From Chondrus crispus (Eukaryota; Rhodophyta; Florideophyceae; Gigartinales; Gigartinaceae): DNA of 64,000 bases. Positions 11,168-22,442 of this stretch are shown here, in pieces. The stretch is taken from contig NW_005179057.1 in the NCBI RefSeq assembly GCF_000350225.1, forward strand, positions 883,618-947,617. Direction: 5' to 3'. Positions within the stretch are counted from its first letter, which is position 1. Every line of letters starts with the position of its first letter. A program made the position numbers and the translations under genes. The notes under the pieces were generated by a model. It made no database searches. It was given only the letters and a program-made list of their open reading frames with translations, and was not told where the DNA came from.

Positions 11168-12385
11168 ATGGCCTCCTCTTTCACTTGCTCCGACGCCGCA
11201 CCTATCTTACAGCTTCTCTCGACCGCCGTCATCCACTGCCGAAACGAACTCGAGGAATTGACGGCGTTCCTCCCGAAAACAGCGATGAGGAGAACGGACC
11301 CCCGCTTGGCAAGGCGGAATGCAAATGACCGCGGCGAGCGGGGCTCGCTCTTCCGGTTATCTCCGGGGCTTTTGCAGCTCATCCGGTCGGTCGGGGTGGC
11401 GACCATCCTCGAGGGTACGTCCTTCGACCCGACTGGCGCCGAGGCCATCCTCGACTTCTCCGGGCGGTTGGACTCGCCCCTCCCCGAGCGGGGCGACTTT
11501 GTCTGGTACAGTTGAGCCCGCGGGTGCTCCCTGCCGATGCCGCATTGGGATGGCACCTCGGCAGAGGCCGCCAACTGGTACGAGCCCCTGCCGGACGCGG
11601 ACATCGCGTCATACGGCGCCGTCATTGCCTCGGGCGACGGATGGGGCGCGGAGGTCACCTCCGCCAGGGCCCCCGTCGAGCCCTCAACCGAGTCGTTGCC
11701 AGTCACGCAGGCTCCGCTCTCGCTGATGCCGGGTACAACCGGCACCACAGAGGGTGTTCTAGTCGGTCCGTCGACGCCGCCCGAAGTGGCCGTGCCGGTG
11801 GCTGCAGACTCCCCGCGAGGCATGGAAGAGGGAGAGCCCGTGGCGGCATCTGCCCCAGTGGCGCCCCCTCCCGTCGGTCCTACTGTAGACCCGGCAGTGG
11901 TAAATCTGCCTTAGGTGGCACTCGCGTCGGCACCAGACTACGCCGCTTTCCCCGTCAGCGATATGACCGGGACAGGGACTCAGACCCCTTCGGTGGTGGC
12001 TGATGAAGCCTCCAAGGGCGCACCGAATGGAGGGGCTCCCGCTGCGGTTCCGGACGCGCAGGCTGCCCTCTGCGCTCTGCAAGTGGAGTGCAGATATGCG
12101 GGTGTACCCGCGCCGCTCACCCTTGCAGCGGGTTTGACGTCCGCGCGAGCTTGGCTGGTTGAGGTGACCCTGCTCAAGGCGCGGGTAGCGGGCCTCCAGT
12201 TCGCTATCCGCCAGCGTGACACTGGCGAGGACCTTTTGCGGGGTGAGACGATGGCGCGTATCCGCGCCGCTCAGGACCACCTCGCAGTATTGAGCGAGAA
12301 GGTGGCTGCCAAGAGACCGTACGGTTCGGTCGATGTCGACCCCGCGGGCACGACGCAGGGGACGGAGCCCTCCGCCAAGCGCTAA
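11168..12385 (+). pseudogene. Ala/Pro-rich protein frame with two in-frame stops, unrecognised (gag-like?)
   Basis: One frame from ATG 11168 to TAA at 12383-12385 is interrupted only by TGA at 11513-11515 and TAG at 11912-11914, with no frameshift. The first part (MASSFTCSDAAPILQLL...) contains helical Leu-rich segments. The middle is Pro/Val/Ala-rich. The last part is coiled-coil-like (ARAWLVEVTLLKARVAGLQF, AQDHLAVLSEKVAAK) and ends in a basic tail. GC content is high throughout. The arrangement resembles LTR-element gag proteins, but no zinc knuckle is present and no pol follows in this direction. Each stop is one C-to-T step from a sense codon. Function unknown. Confidence 0.4.
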
Positions 12386-13939
12386 CGTCGCGACTAAGGC
12401 CGGTAACGGAGGCCGGGAGAGTAGCGAGCCGCGTCCAGGGACCAATTCCCTTCCTTTCAGTAAATGAATCCTTCTTCTCCTGGCTCCCTCCTTGACCTTG
12501 TCGCTCTCGTTCGCGTTCTTCTTCTCCTGGCCCCTACGAGTGTCCCCGAATTTCTTCTCTTCTAACCGATATCAGTAGTCCGTCGGCTCTGTGGGTCGCC
12601 ATAGATGGACCCACGGTTTCCCCAACGTGGTCCCTACGACGGCCGTTGCCCATTCGCGGTCACCGCGGGGCGTCATCTCCGCGCAGAGGTGCAGTATCCC
12701 CCGGCGTGGGGATGAAGGTACCCCCTACCCACACATTTAAAAACAGGGCCATCCCTTTGGAAACGGGGGGTTTCCAAATAACGGTGGTAATGTATCCCGC
12801 TCTGGTCGAGGTAGGGCGGGGCCGTCCCTGCCCCCAAACCTCCCTGGTGGTCCATATGGGCGGTTTTTCCACTTGGCACCCCTGGACGCGGGCGGACCCG
12901 GGGAGTGCGATGCCCTCAACGGGAGGGGCTACGATTTTTTCGACCCTTCTAGGAAGGAAAACGTAGCCCCCCTTTGTGCTTAATTAAAAGCCGGCGATCA
13001 GAGTCACCTCCTTGCCATCCAGGGCCCTTCCGCGCCGGGTCAATCCGGTGCGGGGCAGCGGAAGCGCGCAGTCGCCCGCGCGCTCTTGCGGTGGCGGGTT
13101 ACCACAACGGGGGCGGCCTGTGGCCTGCCCTTGGTGTCGCCCGTCGAGGTGAGATCTTCCCGGCGGCCTGGTGGCGGGTACCGCTGCGGGTTTTCCTCCG
13201 CGCTTCTATGGCGCTCTTGGGGGTTGACGCGTGCCGCGGCCCGACGGGCGGCTGACCGCACTATCGTCGTGACGGGCGATTGCGGGGGCGGGTTCCCGTC
13301 CCCCGCACCACCCGGTGTGCGTCCCCACTAGCCGCTGGGGGCAAAACCGGCATTTTCCTTGGTAATTTACGCTTGCTTTTTCTTGCAGCGGGTGGCTTTT
13401 CGGCGTTTTGACGAGCTCCGATTGGGTGTTCCTCTACATCGGAGGCGCCTCGATCCGCCGCCGCTGCTCTGCGGACTACATCCGCAGGGGAAGGGTTTCT
13501 GCCACTCATTCGGTCCTGGTTCGCTGCGCCCTTGAGCGCCCGGCGAGGGCTCGCCATAACAGTATTTCCGCACCGGTACCCCCCTGTTCGGTCTCGTCTC
13601 CCGGGTGCTAACTCGGGCTCGGAAGGGGGCTACAATTTAATACACCCCGATGGGGGGTGAGACGTAGCCCGCCCAAGGGTTTCGTTGGCCATCGCCTCGT
13701 CGGGTCGCCCCGCCGGCCGGTCCATTTCATCAGCGCCGGGTCTGTCCTGTGCGGTTTTAGCGGTGGCGCGCGGTTGCCGGCACGCGCCAGAAGCGGTCGA
13801 TGAAGGGTTGCCGGAGGCCTTTGGCGGGTTCTCAGGTATCATCCGCTGGGGTATAACCGTACCGGCGGACCTTGTACTGGCTGCCGCTGCGGGTCGGCCG
13901 GTGGGCGACCAAGTGGTCAACCACGTATTCCGCTGGCGG
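12386..13939. other. GC-rich non-coding region with stem-loop forming blocks
   Basis: No protein domain seen. Two blocks carry the same inverted theme: GGGGCTACG...CGTAGCCCC around 12926-12970 and GGGGCTACAATTT...ACGTAGCCC around 13627-13670. A further hairpin GTGGGTC...GACCCAC occurs near 12591-12615. This may be the leader, LTR or 3' region of the gypsy fragment on the right. Confidence 0.4.
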
Positions 13940-14488
13940 TTAGGGTGTTCCCACCGGCGGGTCCGTTGTCGGTGCGGCCACAGTAGGGTCGTGGGGTCCG
14001 CGCAGCATCTTGGTTACCCAATCGATGCTCACGCGGTTCGAGACCCCGTCTTGATCGACGACCACTGTGGCCTCCGTAGCCGATCGGACCCGAAACGGGC
14101 TTTCCGTTTTCGGAAAGAGCTTGAAAGAGGGTCCTCCTCCGTCGCTTGGTAAGTCTCCCCGTTCCGTGCTCGTCAACGGCCGCAGTGGACGGTCCACGTA
14201 GAAAAAGTCTCCCGCTGCGATGACCGGACGGAAGCGCACCTTCTTGTCAAAGTCGGTTTTGTACAGCCTCTGCGCCGCGGTTAGTTTCACCCGCGTACGC
14301 TCGAGGGCATCCCCGAGCTTCGGCAACGTCACGCGCTTGTACTGTACCGGGGTCCGCGGGTCTTCCGTGCGGGATCTGGCGTCCTGTAGTGAGGGGACGG
14401 GACGGAGGGGGTGGGGCTTTGATGGGGTGAGGATCTGGTGCGCGCCTTTTTTGAAAAAGGGCGCGCACTGCGGGTGCGGGATGGTCAC
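13940..14488 (-). pseudogene. Ty3/gypsy pol, integrase C-terminal fragment
   Basis: The frame ends with the typical tail of a gypsy polyprotein. AQRLYKTDFDKKVRF is followed by AAGDFFYVDRP, then FKLFPKTESPFRVRSATEAT and VVVDQDGVSNRVSIDWVTK, matching the family order (ARYKRNFDKRVR, GD.V, KL.PK..GPF.V, DG....VS.DRV). This is the region behind the integrase core that contacts DNA. No core, RT or protease is seen to the right of 14488, so only the end of the gene survives, or the rest was removed by the Harbinger insertion. Confidence 0.75.
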
Positions 14489-14776
14489 GCCTTTGCGTCC
14501 CAGCCTACAACAGGGATGACTGGAGGTTTGATGGCATAAAGTTAAAACATAGTTACTTTCTCAGGACAGCTCAGCACTAAATAAGGGACGACGGTCAGTT
14601 ATTGGTCAGAGGGTATCATTATCATACTCCAGACTTTGATATGATAAATAAGGGACGAGCCAATCAACGGCCGTGAAAAAGGGGGACGAGCCATTCATAG
14701 ACTGCCAAATGTTCGAAATTCACCGTGTTGCGCAACCTCACACGACTGGTGTAGTAGGACTCACCCCCTTACAGGC

Positions 14777-14831
14777 GGTCGCTAGTAAGTCCTTACAGCA
14801 AGGACTTACTTGTAAGGACTTACTGGCGACC
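14777..14831. repeat. hairpin with 21-bp arms and nested repeat
   Basis: Arms 14777-14797 and 14811-14831 (GGTCGC(T/C)AGTAAGTCCTTACA) are reverse complements with one mismatch. The spacer carries a further AAGGACTTACT, so three copies of the AGTAAGTCCTT theme alternate in orientation. It lies just outside the proposed Harbinger end. Confidence 0.85.
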
Positions 14832-15115
14832 ACCAGTAAGAAACGGTAGTGGGCGACTCCGAAAATCCCATTTCCCAATTTATACACGCACAAATCATCA
14901 TTTGTGCACGCACAAATGGTGATTTATGTATACACAAATCCCGTGTACTTTGCATGCTTCTCCTCATGCGAAGTTGATTTGTGTATGACACAAATCTTCC
15001 GCTTGCGCATTTTCCATTGTAAGCCTCCAATCCTCTTGCCCCTTAAGCCCGCCACCAACCCATACCAAAACCATCTTTCGTGACACCCTTTCCTCGCCAT
15101 CGACACCGAGTTACA

Positions 15116-16471
15116 ATGTCCTCTCCCGCTGATGAAGACCCTCCTCATGCATCACCCCCTCAATCCAACAATGCAGCAAATCAAAACGCAAATGCCCCCG
15201 CCCACGCCTCTTTCCCCCACCCTTCCCGACCTCCCCATCGTTCCTCCTGCCAGTCACAACCCTCTCACCCCAACACCCTCATGCCATCCACTCACGGACC
15301 CCACACTCCTGGACAACAACACACGCTGCCCTTTGTCAATACCTGTCCTTCAGCCCCTTCCAGTCTCCCAGCGCCGTCTCCTGACTTCAGCGCTTCGACA
15401 CCGAATGTACCCCCACCATCTCCGGTAGTTTTCATGTCCGAGCCAGATCCAACACGTCCTGCTGCGCCTGCAATTCATCAACGACCGCAAACGCCCCGAT
15501 TGCCGCGACATGTCCGCCGTCCGCTCAAGCCCCACAAGAGAATATCGCGGAATGTGGAATCCGGCGAGAGAAGATCGCGAAATGCACGGGCTCCTGGTGG
15601 ACGCGGTAGCGGCTTCACGCAGCAAGAGACCGACAATCTTCTTGAATTGTTAATAGAGCACCTACCGCTGTGCAGGGATGAGTGGGAAACAGTTTTGCGG
15701 CTTCACCGTGATCGTTACCCCGGAGTGGAGAGAAGTGTCGATCCAATAAGGCGAAAGTTTGGGGCACTCCATCGAAAGAGAGTGCCCACGGGTGATCCTA
15801 ATATTCCACCAGATGTGGAGAAAGCGAAGCGTGTTTGGCAAAAAATGACGAAAAGAGCCGACATTGGCGATGCCGAGTTTACCGAAGACATTTTAGAAGA
15901 ATCAATTCCTGATCATTCGTCAGGATCAGGTATCGCGCCGATATTTTGGACTGACGACGAGACAGAAGGTACGGGAGCTCTTACAACCGTAAATGAGCGT
16001 GAAGAGCAAGGGAGCGAAGACGCGCGCGCATTCGCCTCTACGTCTGCGGACATAGAAGTTGAAGGAACGCAGAGCAATACTGCTGCGCTGCCTAGTTTAA
16101 TCTCTCGTGGCATGTCACCAAGACCACTTGTTCGCAAGAGAAGCAGTCTGTCAGGAGACGTGCCAAAGTCTGGGGTTGACGATATCCTTTCTTTGATAAA
16201 AATGTCAATGCCACAGGATCAAACGCGAAGAGCAGATGAGCTGGCGCAGAGGGAGCTGGATAAACTGGAGGAACGGCAGAATAGGGCGGAAGAGAGGAGG
16301 CGAAAGGAGCAAGATCGAGTTGATGAAATTGCTCGACGGGAGGAGGAGAGGTGGCGTCGTGAAGCTGAGTCCAGGCGGCATGAGCAATTTATGCAGATCA
16401 TTCTGCTCAGCCTCACACAGTCCTCCCAAAAGCGATGTAAAGACGTGCCGGATACCGGTACCGAACCATAG
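15116..16471 (+). CDS. Harbinger ORF1: Myb/SANT-like DNA-binding protein
   Basis: 451 codons plus stop from ATG 15116 (an upstream GTG at 15080 is not needed). The first about 150 residues are Pro/His/Ser-rich and probably disordered. A trihelix/Myb-like domain follows from about residue 170 (GFTQQETDNLLELLIEHLP, RDEWETVLRLHRDRYPG, VDPIRRKFGALHRK), with the spaced aromatic residues of that fold. Near residue 380 begins a strongly charged coiled coil (QRELDKLEERQNRAEERRRK and on). In Harbinger elements this partner protein carries the transposase into the nucleus and to the element ends. The frame is intact, unlike the transposase opposite it. The alternative is a captured host trihelix gene. 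Confidence 0.75.
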   Translation: MSSPADEDPPHASPPQSNNAANQNANAPAHASFPHPSRPPHRSSCQSQPSHPNTLMPSTHGPHTPGQQHTLPFVNTCPSAPSSLPAPSPDFSASTPNVPPPSPVVFMSEPDPTRPAAPAIHQRPQTPRLPRHVRRPLKPHKRISRNVESGERRSRNARAPGGRGSGFTQQETDNLLELLIEHLPLCRDEWETVLRLHRDRYPGVERSVDPIRRKFGALHRKRVPTGDPNIPPDVEKAKRVWQKMTKRADIGDAEFTEDILEESIPDHSSGSGIAPIFWTDDETEGTGALTTVNEREEQGSEDARAFASTSADIEVEGTQSNTAALPSLISRGMSPRPLVRKRSSLSGDVPKSGVDDILSLIKMSMPQDQTRRADELAQRELDKLEERQNRAEERRRKEQDRVDEIARREEERWRREAESRRHEQFMQIILLSLTQSSQKRCKDVPDTGTEP

Positions 16472-17400
16472 CTGCAATGACAAGCAGACCCTGGCGATGG
16501 CACGTAGTAGGCAAACATCCGTAAACAGCCGAGAGAGAATCTCACTGATACCAGAAGTGCCAAATAGGCCACTTCGAACGCATCCAACTCAACAACCGTC
16601 TCCCGCTCTCTCTATGACTCACGAAGACGATAATCACGAGGCACGCTTCACGTACGTACTCAGGAGGTATGATTCCATTCTTGAGAACAAAGTATGCCCC
16701 CCCTGGCATTACTTTGCTGATTCAAGTGGAGGCTTCTTATCTTTCCGAAAGGAAATCAAAGTTCCAGTCATGAACTTCAGTCTATCTATAATGTAGCGAT
16801 CCTGGGCTCGTGCGGAGTTTCCACTCACGATTATCATCCCATCAGTCCGAATGGAAAGGAGTCTGCCATAGAGACAGTGGCTCCGCTTACGTGGACTCGC
16901 CCCGCAAAGTTTTCCTTTCATCTAGTCCATCCCTCTTCACCTGTTGTCGTCAAAGCACTCTCTGCGGATGATCGTAATAACGCCGTTGCCAATGTTGGCA
17001 ACGACGGAAGCCACCTATGTGAATGTCTCCCACCCCAACGCCAGTCCTGTCACTTTCTTTGTCGGCCCGGGCTCACGGGCCACCACAGTTGCTGGCGGCG
17101 TTGTTCCGTCTCAGCAGCAAAGACATGACATCGTGAAAGATACCACCCACAACTTCCGCGAGACCGTTAGCGATTGGGGCTTTCTGGAGTTTGCTCCCTT
17201 CAGTCTGCTGCATCTTTATCACTAATCTCTAAGCAACGACACATCACAAAAGAGTTCAATTGCGCTTGCACTCACCTCGGGGTGGATCCATGTCGAGGCG
17301 CAGTAACACCGCTCCGAAACGCCTCGCCAAATGGCAAAACAAATCTCCGTGATGCCGATGTGTTTAATGTGGATCACCGAGCATGCAAATGAGAACGATC
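16472..17400. other. spacer between the convergent Harbinger genes
   Basis: Contains short frames on both strands (for example plus 16877-17128 and minus 16709-16921) without recognisable domains. No gene is assigned. Confidence 0.4.
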
Positions 17401-18584
17401 TCAGGGGGCCGCACTTGACCTGAGAAAGATGTTCGCTTCCGCGCCAAGATGTGGCATGTAAGTAGACATAATTTGGTTGATACCCACCAGCCTTGTGCGA
17501 AAGTTGAAGAACAACACACTGCACAATAAAATGCTTTTCCTCTCGCCTCTTTCTTCGTAGAACATTCGGTCTTTCAATTGAGGGAAAGTCCCTTTTATTG
17601 CCCTCATTCCCCACTCTGATGCCTGCCGTGCTGATGTCGCCTGCCGTGCAGCGATCACCTCCTCTCGACCTTCCGAATTTGCCAGTGGGTCCTGACTCGA
17701 CTTTATCAAAGAGGGGTGCTCTTCTCTTGAGAAAGCCGAGCCCACCACACACATTCCACCTGTTCTATGATAAACCGTTCGCAGCTTGGAGTATATGTTA
17801 CCCCAATCTGCAATTTGGGAGTCGTGCATAGCACCAGGTGCATTTCCTGTACATGCAATTATAACCCCACTTGGGGCGAATACAAACACGTTACCAACGT
17901 AGTGGTCGTGTGTCCAGCCATTGTAGAACATATTCTGAATAACAGTGTCCCCTGCTTGCTCTAGATAGAGCTTTAGTCCGTCGGCAACAGCGTAAACATC
18001 CGAAAGCATAGAATATTTCGCCGCAAATGCTTCCTTGTAGGCTCTCACCTCTTCATCATTCGACATTCCGACCGCAGCGAGTGGGTCCATAGATAAAACC
18101 TTCATTAGAATCCTGCGACCAAACCTAACAAAGACAGAACAAACGGACGCGGTAACTCCAAACAGAAGACAAAGAACCATCTCTGATCCCTTGTGCGCCA
18201 CCAAAAGAGCACTAAACCTAGACATTGCTGTAAAGTCAATGTTCGCGGCCGTCTGCGCCTTACATTGCGCAACGGCAATAAACGAATCACTCCGTTAGCA
18301 GTGTAAGGAGTGTACCTGTCGTACTGTTGTCTGAAGCGCGCCAAAAGATGTGAAAATGCTCTATGCTCAAGCCCCACGAGGGTGATCATCGACTGATCAC
18401 ACCCGGAACCAAACAGAAGGGCAAAGGGAGAAACAGAAGGGTGCTGAAGGGCTCTTCTCGTAATGCGACGGTCCCTTCGTCCTCGCCCTTGTGCTGTCAA
18501 TTGTCTTCGAAATGCAGTTCTTTCGCCACTGGTTTGGCATTGAAGGAGCTGGAGCAAAAGGAGCGCGATGGTCGGGCTCCGCAT
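17401..18584 (-). pseudogene. Harbinger DDE transposase (DDE_Tnp_4), frameshifted
   Basis: Two overlapping frames form one transposase. 18584-18105 holds the N-terminal helix-turn-helix region (GVIRLLPLRNVRRRRPRTLT, then LGLVLFWWRTR). 18225-17401 resumes with GSEMVLCLLFGVTASVCSVF and carries the catalytic triad: D in VADGLKLYLE, D in GAMHDSQIADW and E in QASEWGMRAIKG. The switch occurs near 18190, where LGLVLFWWRT in one frame is followed directly by KGSEMVLC in the next. No convincing splice pair is seen at this point, so a one-base frameshift is the simplest reading. The enzyme would cut and rejoin element ends. Confidence 0.85.
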
Positions 18585-18812
18585 GGCTATCGTAAGAGGT
18601 TTGATGGGTGTGGTGGCTGAGCACTGGGTCAGCGTGGTGTGTGATCAAATGCAGTATTGCTTTGAAATGATTGGAGGAGAATAGATTTCTGATCCAGCAT
18701 GGTTTTTTATTTCTGCTACGTCGTAGTTTGTGTGTATGATTTTAGTGACCCCATAGCGTGACGTACACACAAAATGTGATTTGTGTATCAGTCACAAATT
18801 GTGATTTTCGGA

Positions 18813-19708
18813 ATGACCCAGTGTCTCACTCGCAAGGGTGTGCAACGGGAGAGGGGTTTCGGCAAGGGTGGTGTGTTTCGGTACCACACCCCTGCCACCC
18901 TTCTCTTTTGCTCTCGACTTCAATTCTTCGACAAATATATTTTGGGATAATTTCTATATTCGCGCATTTTTCGTATTTGGCAGTGGTCCACTGTACGTAC
19001 GGGGCGTATGAGCTGTTGTAACTGTGCTCACGGATCATAGCATCTTAAAAGTAGTTGTGATAGGCTTACTGTATCTGCATTTTAACGCACTTTCTCAACA
19101 TAGAAAAGAGCACAACTCATGAAAGAGAGCGCGAGGGTTGGACAACATTGTATATCGCCACGAAGACCGATAGATCAGCATCTATCGTTTTTGCTGCTAT
19201 CATCAGGTCAGAGTGTACCCAAACAGAAAATGTCATAGGCCTGCATCAACAGCATTGAGTGTCCGCATGAGTCTGTCGAATCTGCGGACCCCTTAGTTTC
19301 CGCTTTGCAAAAATCTCAATCACAAAATATTCCTACCAAAGCAGAAGCGCTGGTATAAGTTATCTCTCTTAGATAAATGTGGGGTTAACTATCCTGTCAG
19401 ACTCCGGAGGCTTCTCAGAGAGCCGAGTATTGCCGTAGTGTCGAATGCTCTAGCCCTTGAGTACTCTGTTTTCTCCTAGGCCAACACTTGGAGCAATGCG
19501 TCTTGGATCAACGCTCTTGGGTGGTCCTTTCAAGCTTGCAGTGCATCTTTACAGAAGCTGTGTATTTGGTGCAAGCCTAATGAGTACGTACTATTCTAGC
19601 GGTTTGATCTCGTAACACGGTAACCGTAACGCGTAATGCCTTTTCTTGACGGTTACGCTCGAGTGCAATCGGCCGCGGAAAGCTAAACCTAGTCCAAATT
19701 TTATACTA
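18813..19708. other. intergenic, nothing recognised
   Basis: Lies between the Harbinger right end and the 3' end of the PDCD2-like gene. An AT-rich stretch with short frames only. A small repeated theme GGTAACCGTAACGCGTAA / GACGGTTACGCTC near 19618-19660 can fold. Confidence 0.4.
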
Positions 19709-20899
19709 CTACCAGTCATCCTGCTGTATACAAACGCTCTGCCTTAATACTTTGAACTCACCATTTTCCGCTACCGTGTCAATTTTAGTACAATCGTTCT
19801 CGCATGTAAAAATGGCAATTGAAGCAAAATTCATGCCGGCTTCCGCTTGATGCCGCGGCACCGATTCTTCAGGTTTCAAGAAATGAAGACTTGAGCCGAG
19901 CAGCTGCAATTCAAACATCAAGGGCGCGCCGCACTCACAAGTTTCGTTTGTGTCAAGCTGTGGGGCCGGATGTGAAGGCCACAAGGGCTTGCCGCCAAGC
20001 TTGTAGCGCAGGATTTGGGAGGGGGCACGGGCTATTGTCTGTAGAAAGTCTTCCTGATTTCGTAGTCCAGCAGTCTCATTGTCATTCTCTTTTTCTGCTG
20101 TCCATTCCTCAAAAGTGCCAGTGGCTGCCCTCGAATGTTCTTCGTCCTTGTATTTTTGCAATAACGCATCAATTGAGGAATCCTCGACCAGCGGCGCAGC
20201 TTCCTGTGGCTCGTAGTCGACTTCGACGTAGTAAGAAGCGCAGGTTTCTCGATGAGACGGTGCATTAATTTCGGGGGCCGATGCAGAGATGGGGACAGAA
20301 TGTAGGCTGCCTTCTTTACGGCCTGTGGCTTTTAACGCGTTCTGCGTTCCATGGCGGTCCCGCTTCAACGGCTTGGAAGGAGAGCGGCGACTAGACGGTT
20401 TGGCAGGCGTCCCTGACGCAGACGCTGCCTTTCTCGCTGTCGCCAGCTCCACCTCGAGTGATAGTAAACCCAAATCTTTGACTGAACCTCCCTCGTCAGA
20501 CGAATTGTCAGAATCAGAGTCCGTATCCCACTGAATTTCCTCCTCCTCGGCAGAAACCTGAGCTACCCCAGCGCTGCCTTCCGCAAGCTCAATCGCTGGG
20601 CCCTTCTCCGCCTGTACACGACAAACACGTACAGCCCACCACGCCTGCACATTGGCTGAGCATTGTATCGAGTTGCACCCGAAGACACACACCAGCCGCT
20701 CCGGGTGGTTCCAGTGTGGCGCATAGGCTTGCAACACCAGCACACGCTTGGCGTCACACAGAGGGCAGTCAGGAATAGCTACTTCGAGAGCTGGGGGCCA
20801 GATGGGCAAGCCCCCGATGTGTGTATCGTACCATGAGGCGGAGGCGGAGTCGAAGGGTTGTTCCGAAGCAAAGCCGAGGATGTAGGGGTCGTTGGTCAT
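19709..20899 (-). CDS. PDCD2/PDCD2L (TSR4-like) protein
   Basis: 396 residues, single exon, ATG at 20899. The N-terminal module has GGLPIWPP (residues 29-36), a C45/C48 pair (CPLC), LQAYAP, and VCVFGC...C (C71, C75, C80) followed by WW. The C-terminal module has QILRYKLGGKPLWPS, CECG, FELQLLGSSLHFL and IFTCENDC. This is the bipartite TYPP/PDCD2 architecture, separated here by a long acidic and basic linker that is probably disordered (about residues 110-270). Family members (yeast Tsr4, human PDCD2 and PDCD2L) act as chaperones of ribosomal protein uS5 during 40S assembly. That role is inferred by family. Whether it is closer to PDCD2 or PDCD2L is not decided. Confidence 0.85.
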   Translation of the reverse strand: MTNDPYILGFASEQPFDSASASWYDTHIGGLPIWPPALEVAIPDCPLCDAKRVLVLQAYAPHWNHPERLVCVFGCNSIQCSANVQAWWAVRVCRVQAEKGPAIELAEGSAGVAQVSAEEEEIQWDTDSDSDNSSDEGGSVKDLGLLSLEVELATARKAASASGTPAKPSSRRSPSKPLKRDRHGTQNALKATGRKEGSLHSVPISASAPEINAPSHRETCASYYVEVDYEPQEAAPLVEDSSIDALLQKYKDEEHSRAATGTFEEWTAEKENDNETAGLRNQEDFLQTIARAPSQILRYKLGGKPLWPSHPAPQLDTNETCECGAPLMFELQLLGSSLHFLKPEESVPRHQAEAGMNFASIAIFTCENDCTKIDTVAENGEFKVLRQSVCIQQDDW

Positions 20900-22442
20900 C
20901 AGCTTCTGTAGGGGCCGCGGGGATGGGTGGGTGGTAGAAGATGGAAAAGAGATATAACTAATGCTGGAGTTGGTGCGATGTCTCCGCGCGATGTTATGGA
21001 GAGATGAGGGGGACCAAAGAGACGACCGCGGCTAACGTTAGTATCAACAGCATTAATTTGATGTATTTTTGCAAAAATATATTCTATCGGCATCGGACCT
21101 ACGCAGATGAAGAACATGGCCAGGGAATGACGGGGCAACATAGAGTTAGAGAAGCATTGCACTCTTTTCTTCAAGCACGGTATAGCCAGCGTCATACCAG
21201 CAAAGCAGTGGGAGATTTGGACTTCCCGGCGTTCGCATGCATTCCCATTTTCTCCTTGTGATACTAGTTAAAATGCTTTGCTTTTACATTAGCCCTACAT
21301 GCCAACGATCACCACTCTGTGTCCGGTCTGCCCCCGAGGACTTTGTCCGTATGCTTTTAAAAGCCGTACGCTCATGGCATGCAAACATCAATTTGGGTTG
21401 AACGTAGCCCGCTTATGCAAGTAGCTTAAACCTACGCATTATCTCTAGATGAGCGACTCTTATCTTTGTCAGAAAATCTTACAACTCTTACATCATGGCA
21501 GAGCTCCACTTGAAAGATAACCCTTTCCATTGTTGACACTCAATCTTCGAAATCTGGACTCATTTCATTCCTCCGCACGACGCACCTCACACCGGTAGTC
21601 CTGTTGTCTGCAAGCAGATGCATATTATGCAGCTCTTCTCTTGCCTCTATATTTTGCTCTCCGTATACAAGTGCATTTGTCCACACATATTCGATTGCTA
21701 AAAATTGTACATCCTGCGACATATGCCGTACGCGCCTAAGCTCAAGATCCGAGGATTTGAGGGTGTGCACCCCTGCCCATGAAATCCACAGATGGTGTTG
21801 CGTATCGCTAGGTGCGGAAAAATTCGACCTAGCTGTATCTAGTCCAAATATCGCACAGCTTAAGGTACTGTCACAACGCCAACTGCACTTTCTGTACATG
21901 CGTATCCGACTCGAAGTTACGTACATCTCTGGTTGTTCCTGCTTTGTTTGGTTGGAAACCCATAGAACAGATCCGTTTAGTGGGTGGGTTTTCAGATGAA
22001 GACTGGTACTTGTCAGCGATTTGAAGCGTGTCGGGAACTGTTCTATCTTTTCTCTTCCTTCATCGCATCATCTGATTGGTTCTACTGCCTCTTTTGCGTA
22101 GACTTTTGATGCTGGAGACGAAATTATTAAATCTGTAGGACCGAATTAAAGGCAAATATTAAATTTTATAAAATCTATACAAGAACTTTTTTTCTAGGCG
22201 AATGGATCTGCTCTGGTTGGTCCCAGAGTTGATTGGCCGCGGGTCAAGACAATATTACCAACTTCTTGTTAACGGTGCCTTCCTCCCCCTGCTCCGCTTT
22301 AAAGCTAAGACCGCGTCAAGCCCTCGGCTTTCTCCATCACGCTCAACTCCCTGGTCTTCCCGAAATTTGCACGCGGTTGCTTTGTGTCATTCCCTTCTGA
22401 CGAACGGGCTTTCCGCGATTGTTTTCCAACAGCCTGCGAAAC
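20900..22442. other. intergenic; no confident gene
   Basis: Between two divergently transcribed genes. A minus-strand frame 21540-21926 (about 128 codons: LWISWAGVHTLKSS, DVQFLAIEYVW) looks mildly protein-like but matches nothing I know and has no start context. An AT-rich stretch at about 22140-22190 could be the core promoter region of the p24 gene. Confidence 0.3.

Larger units (their letters stand above)
14858..18812. mobile_element. PIF/Harbinger DNA transposon
   Basis: It carries the two genes of this superfamily, a Myb/SANT-like DNA-binding protein (+) and a DDE transposase (-), in convergent orientation. Probable ends match in inverted orientation: TCCGAAAATC at 14858-14867 and GATTTTCGGA at 18803-18812. 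Inside each end is a cluster of (C)ACAAAT/ATTTGTG(T) motifs in both directions. The usual 3-bp TWA target duplication was not identified, so the borders are approximate. Confidence 0.7.

Noticed and set aside
14777-14831. CRISPR-like short repeats
   Set aside because: Only three alternating-orientation copies without unique spacers in a eukaryotic genome; it is a hairpin.
21540-21926. Minus-strand 128-codon frame as a gene
   Set aside because: No start context, no recognisable domain, and no continuation on either side; left as intergenic.
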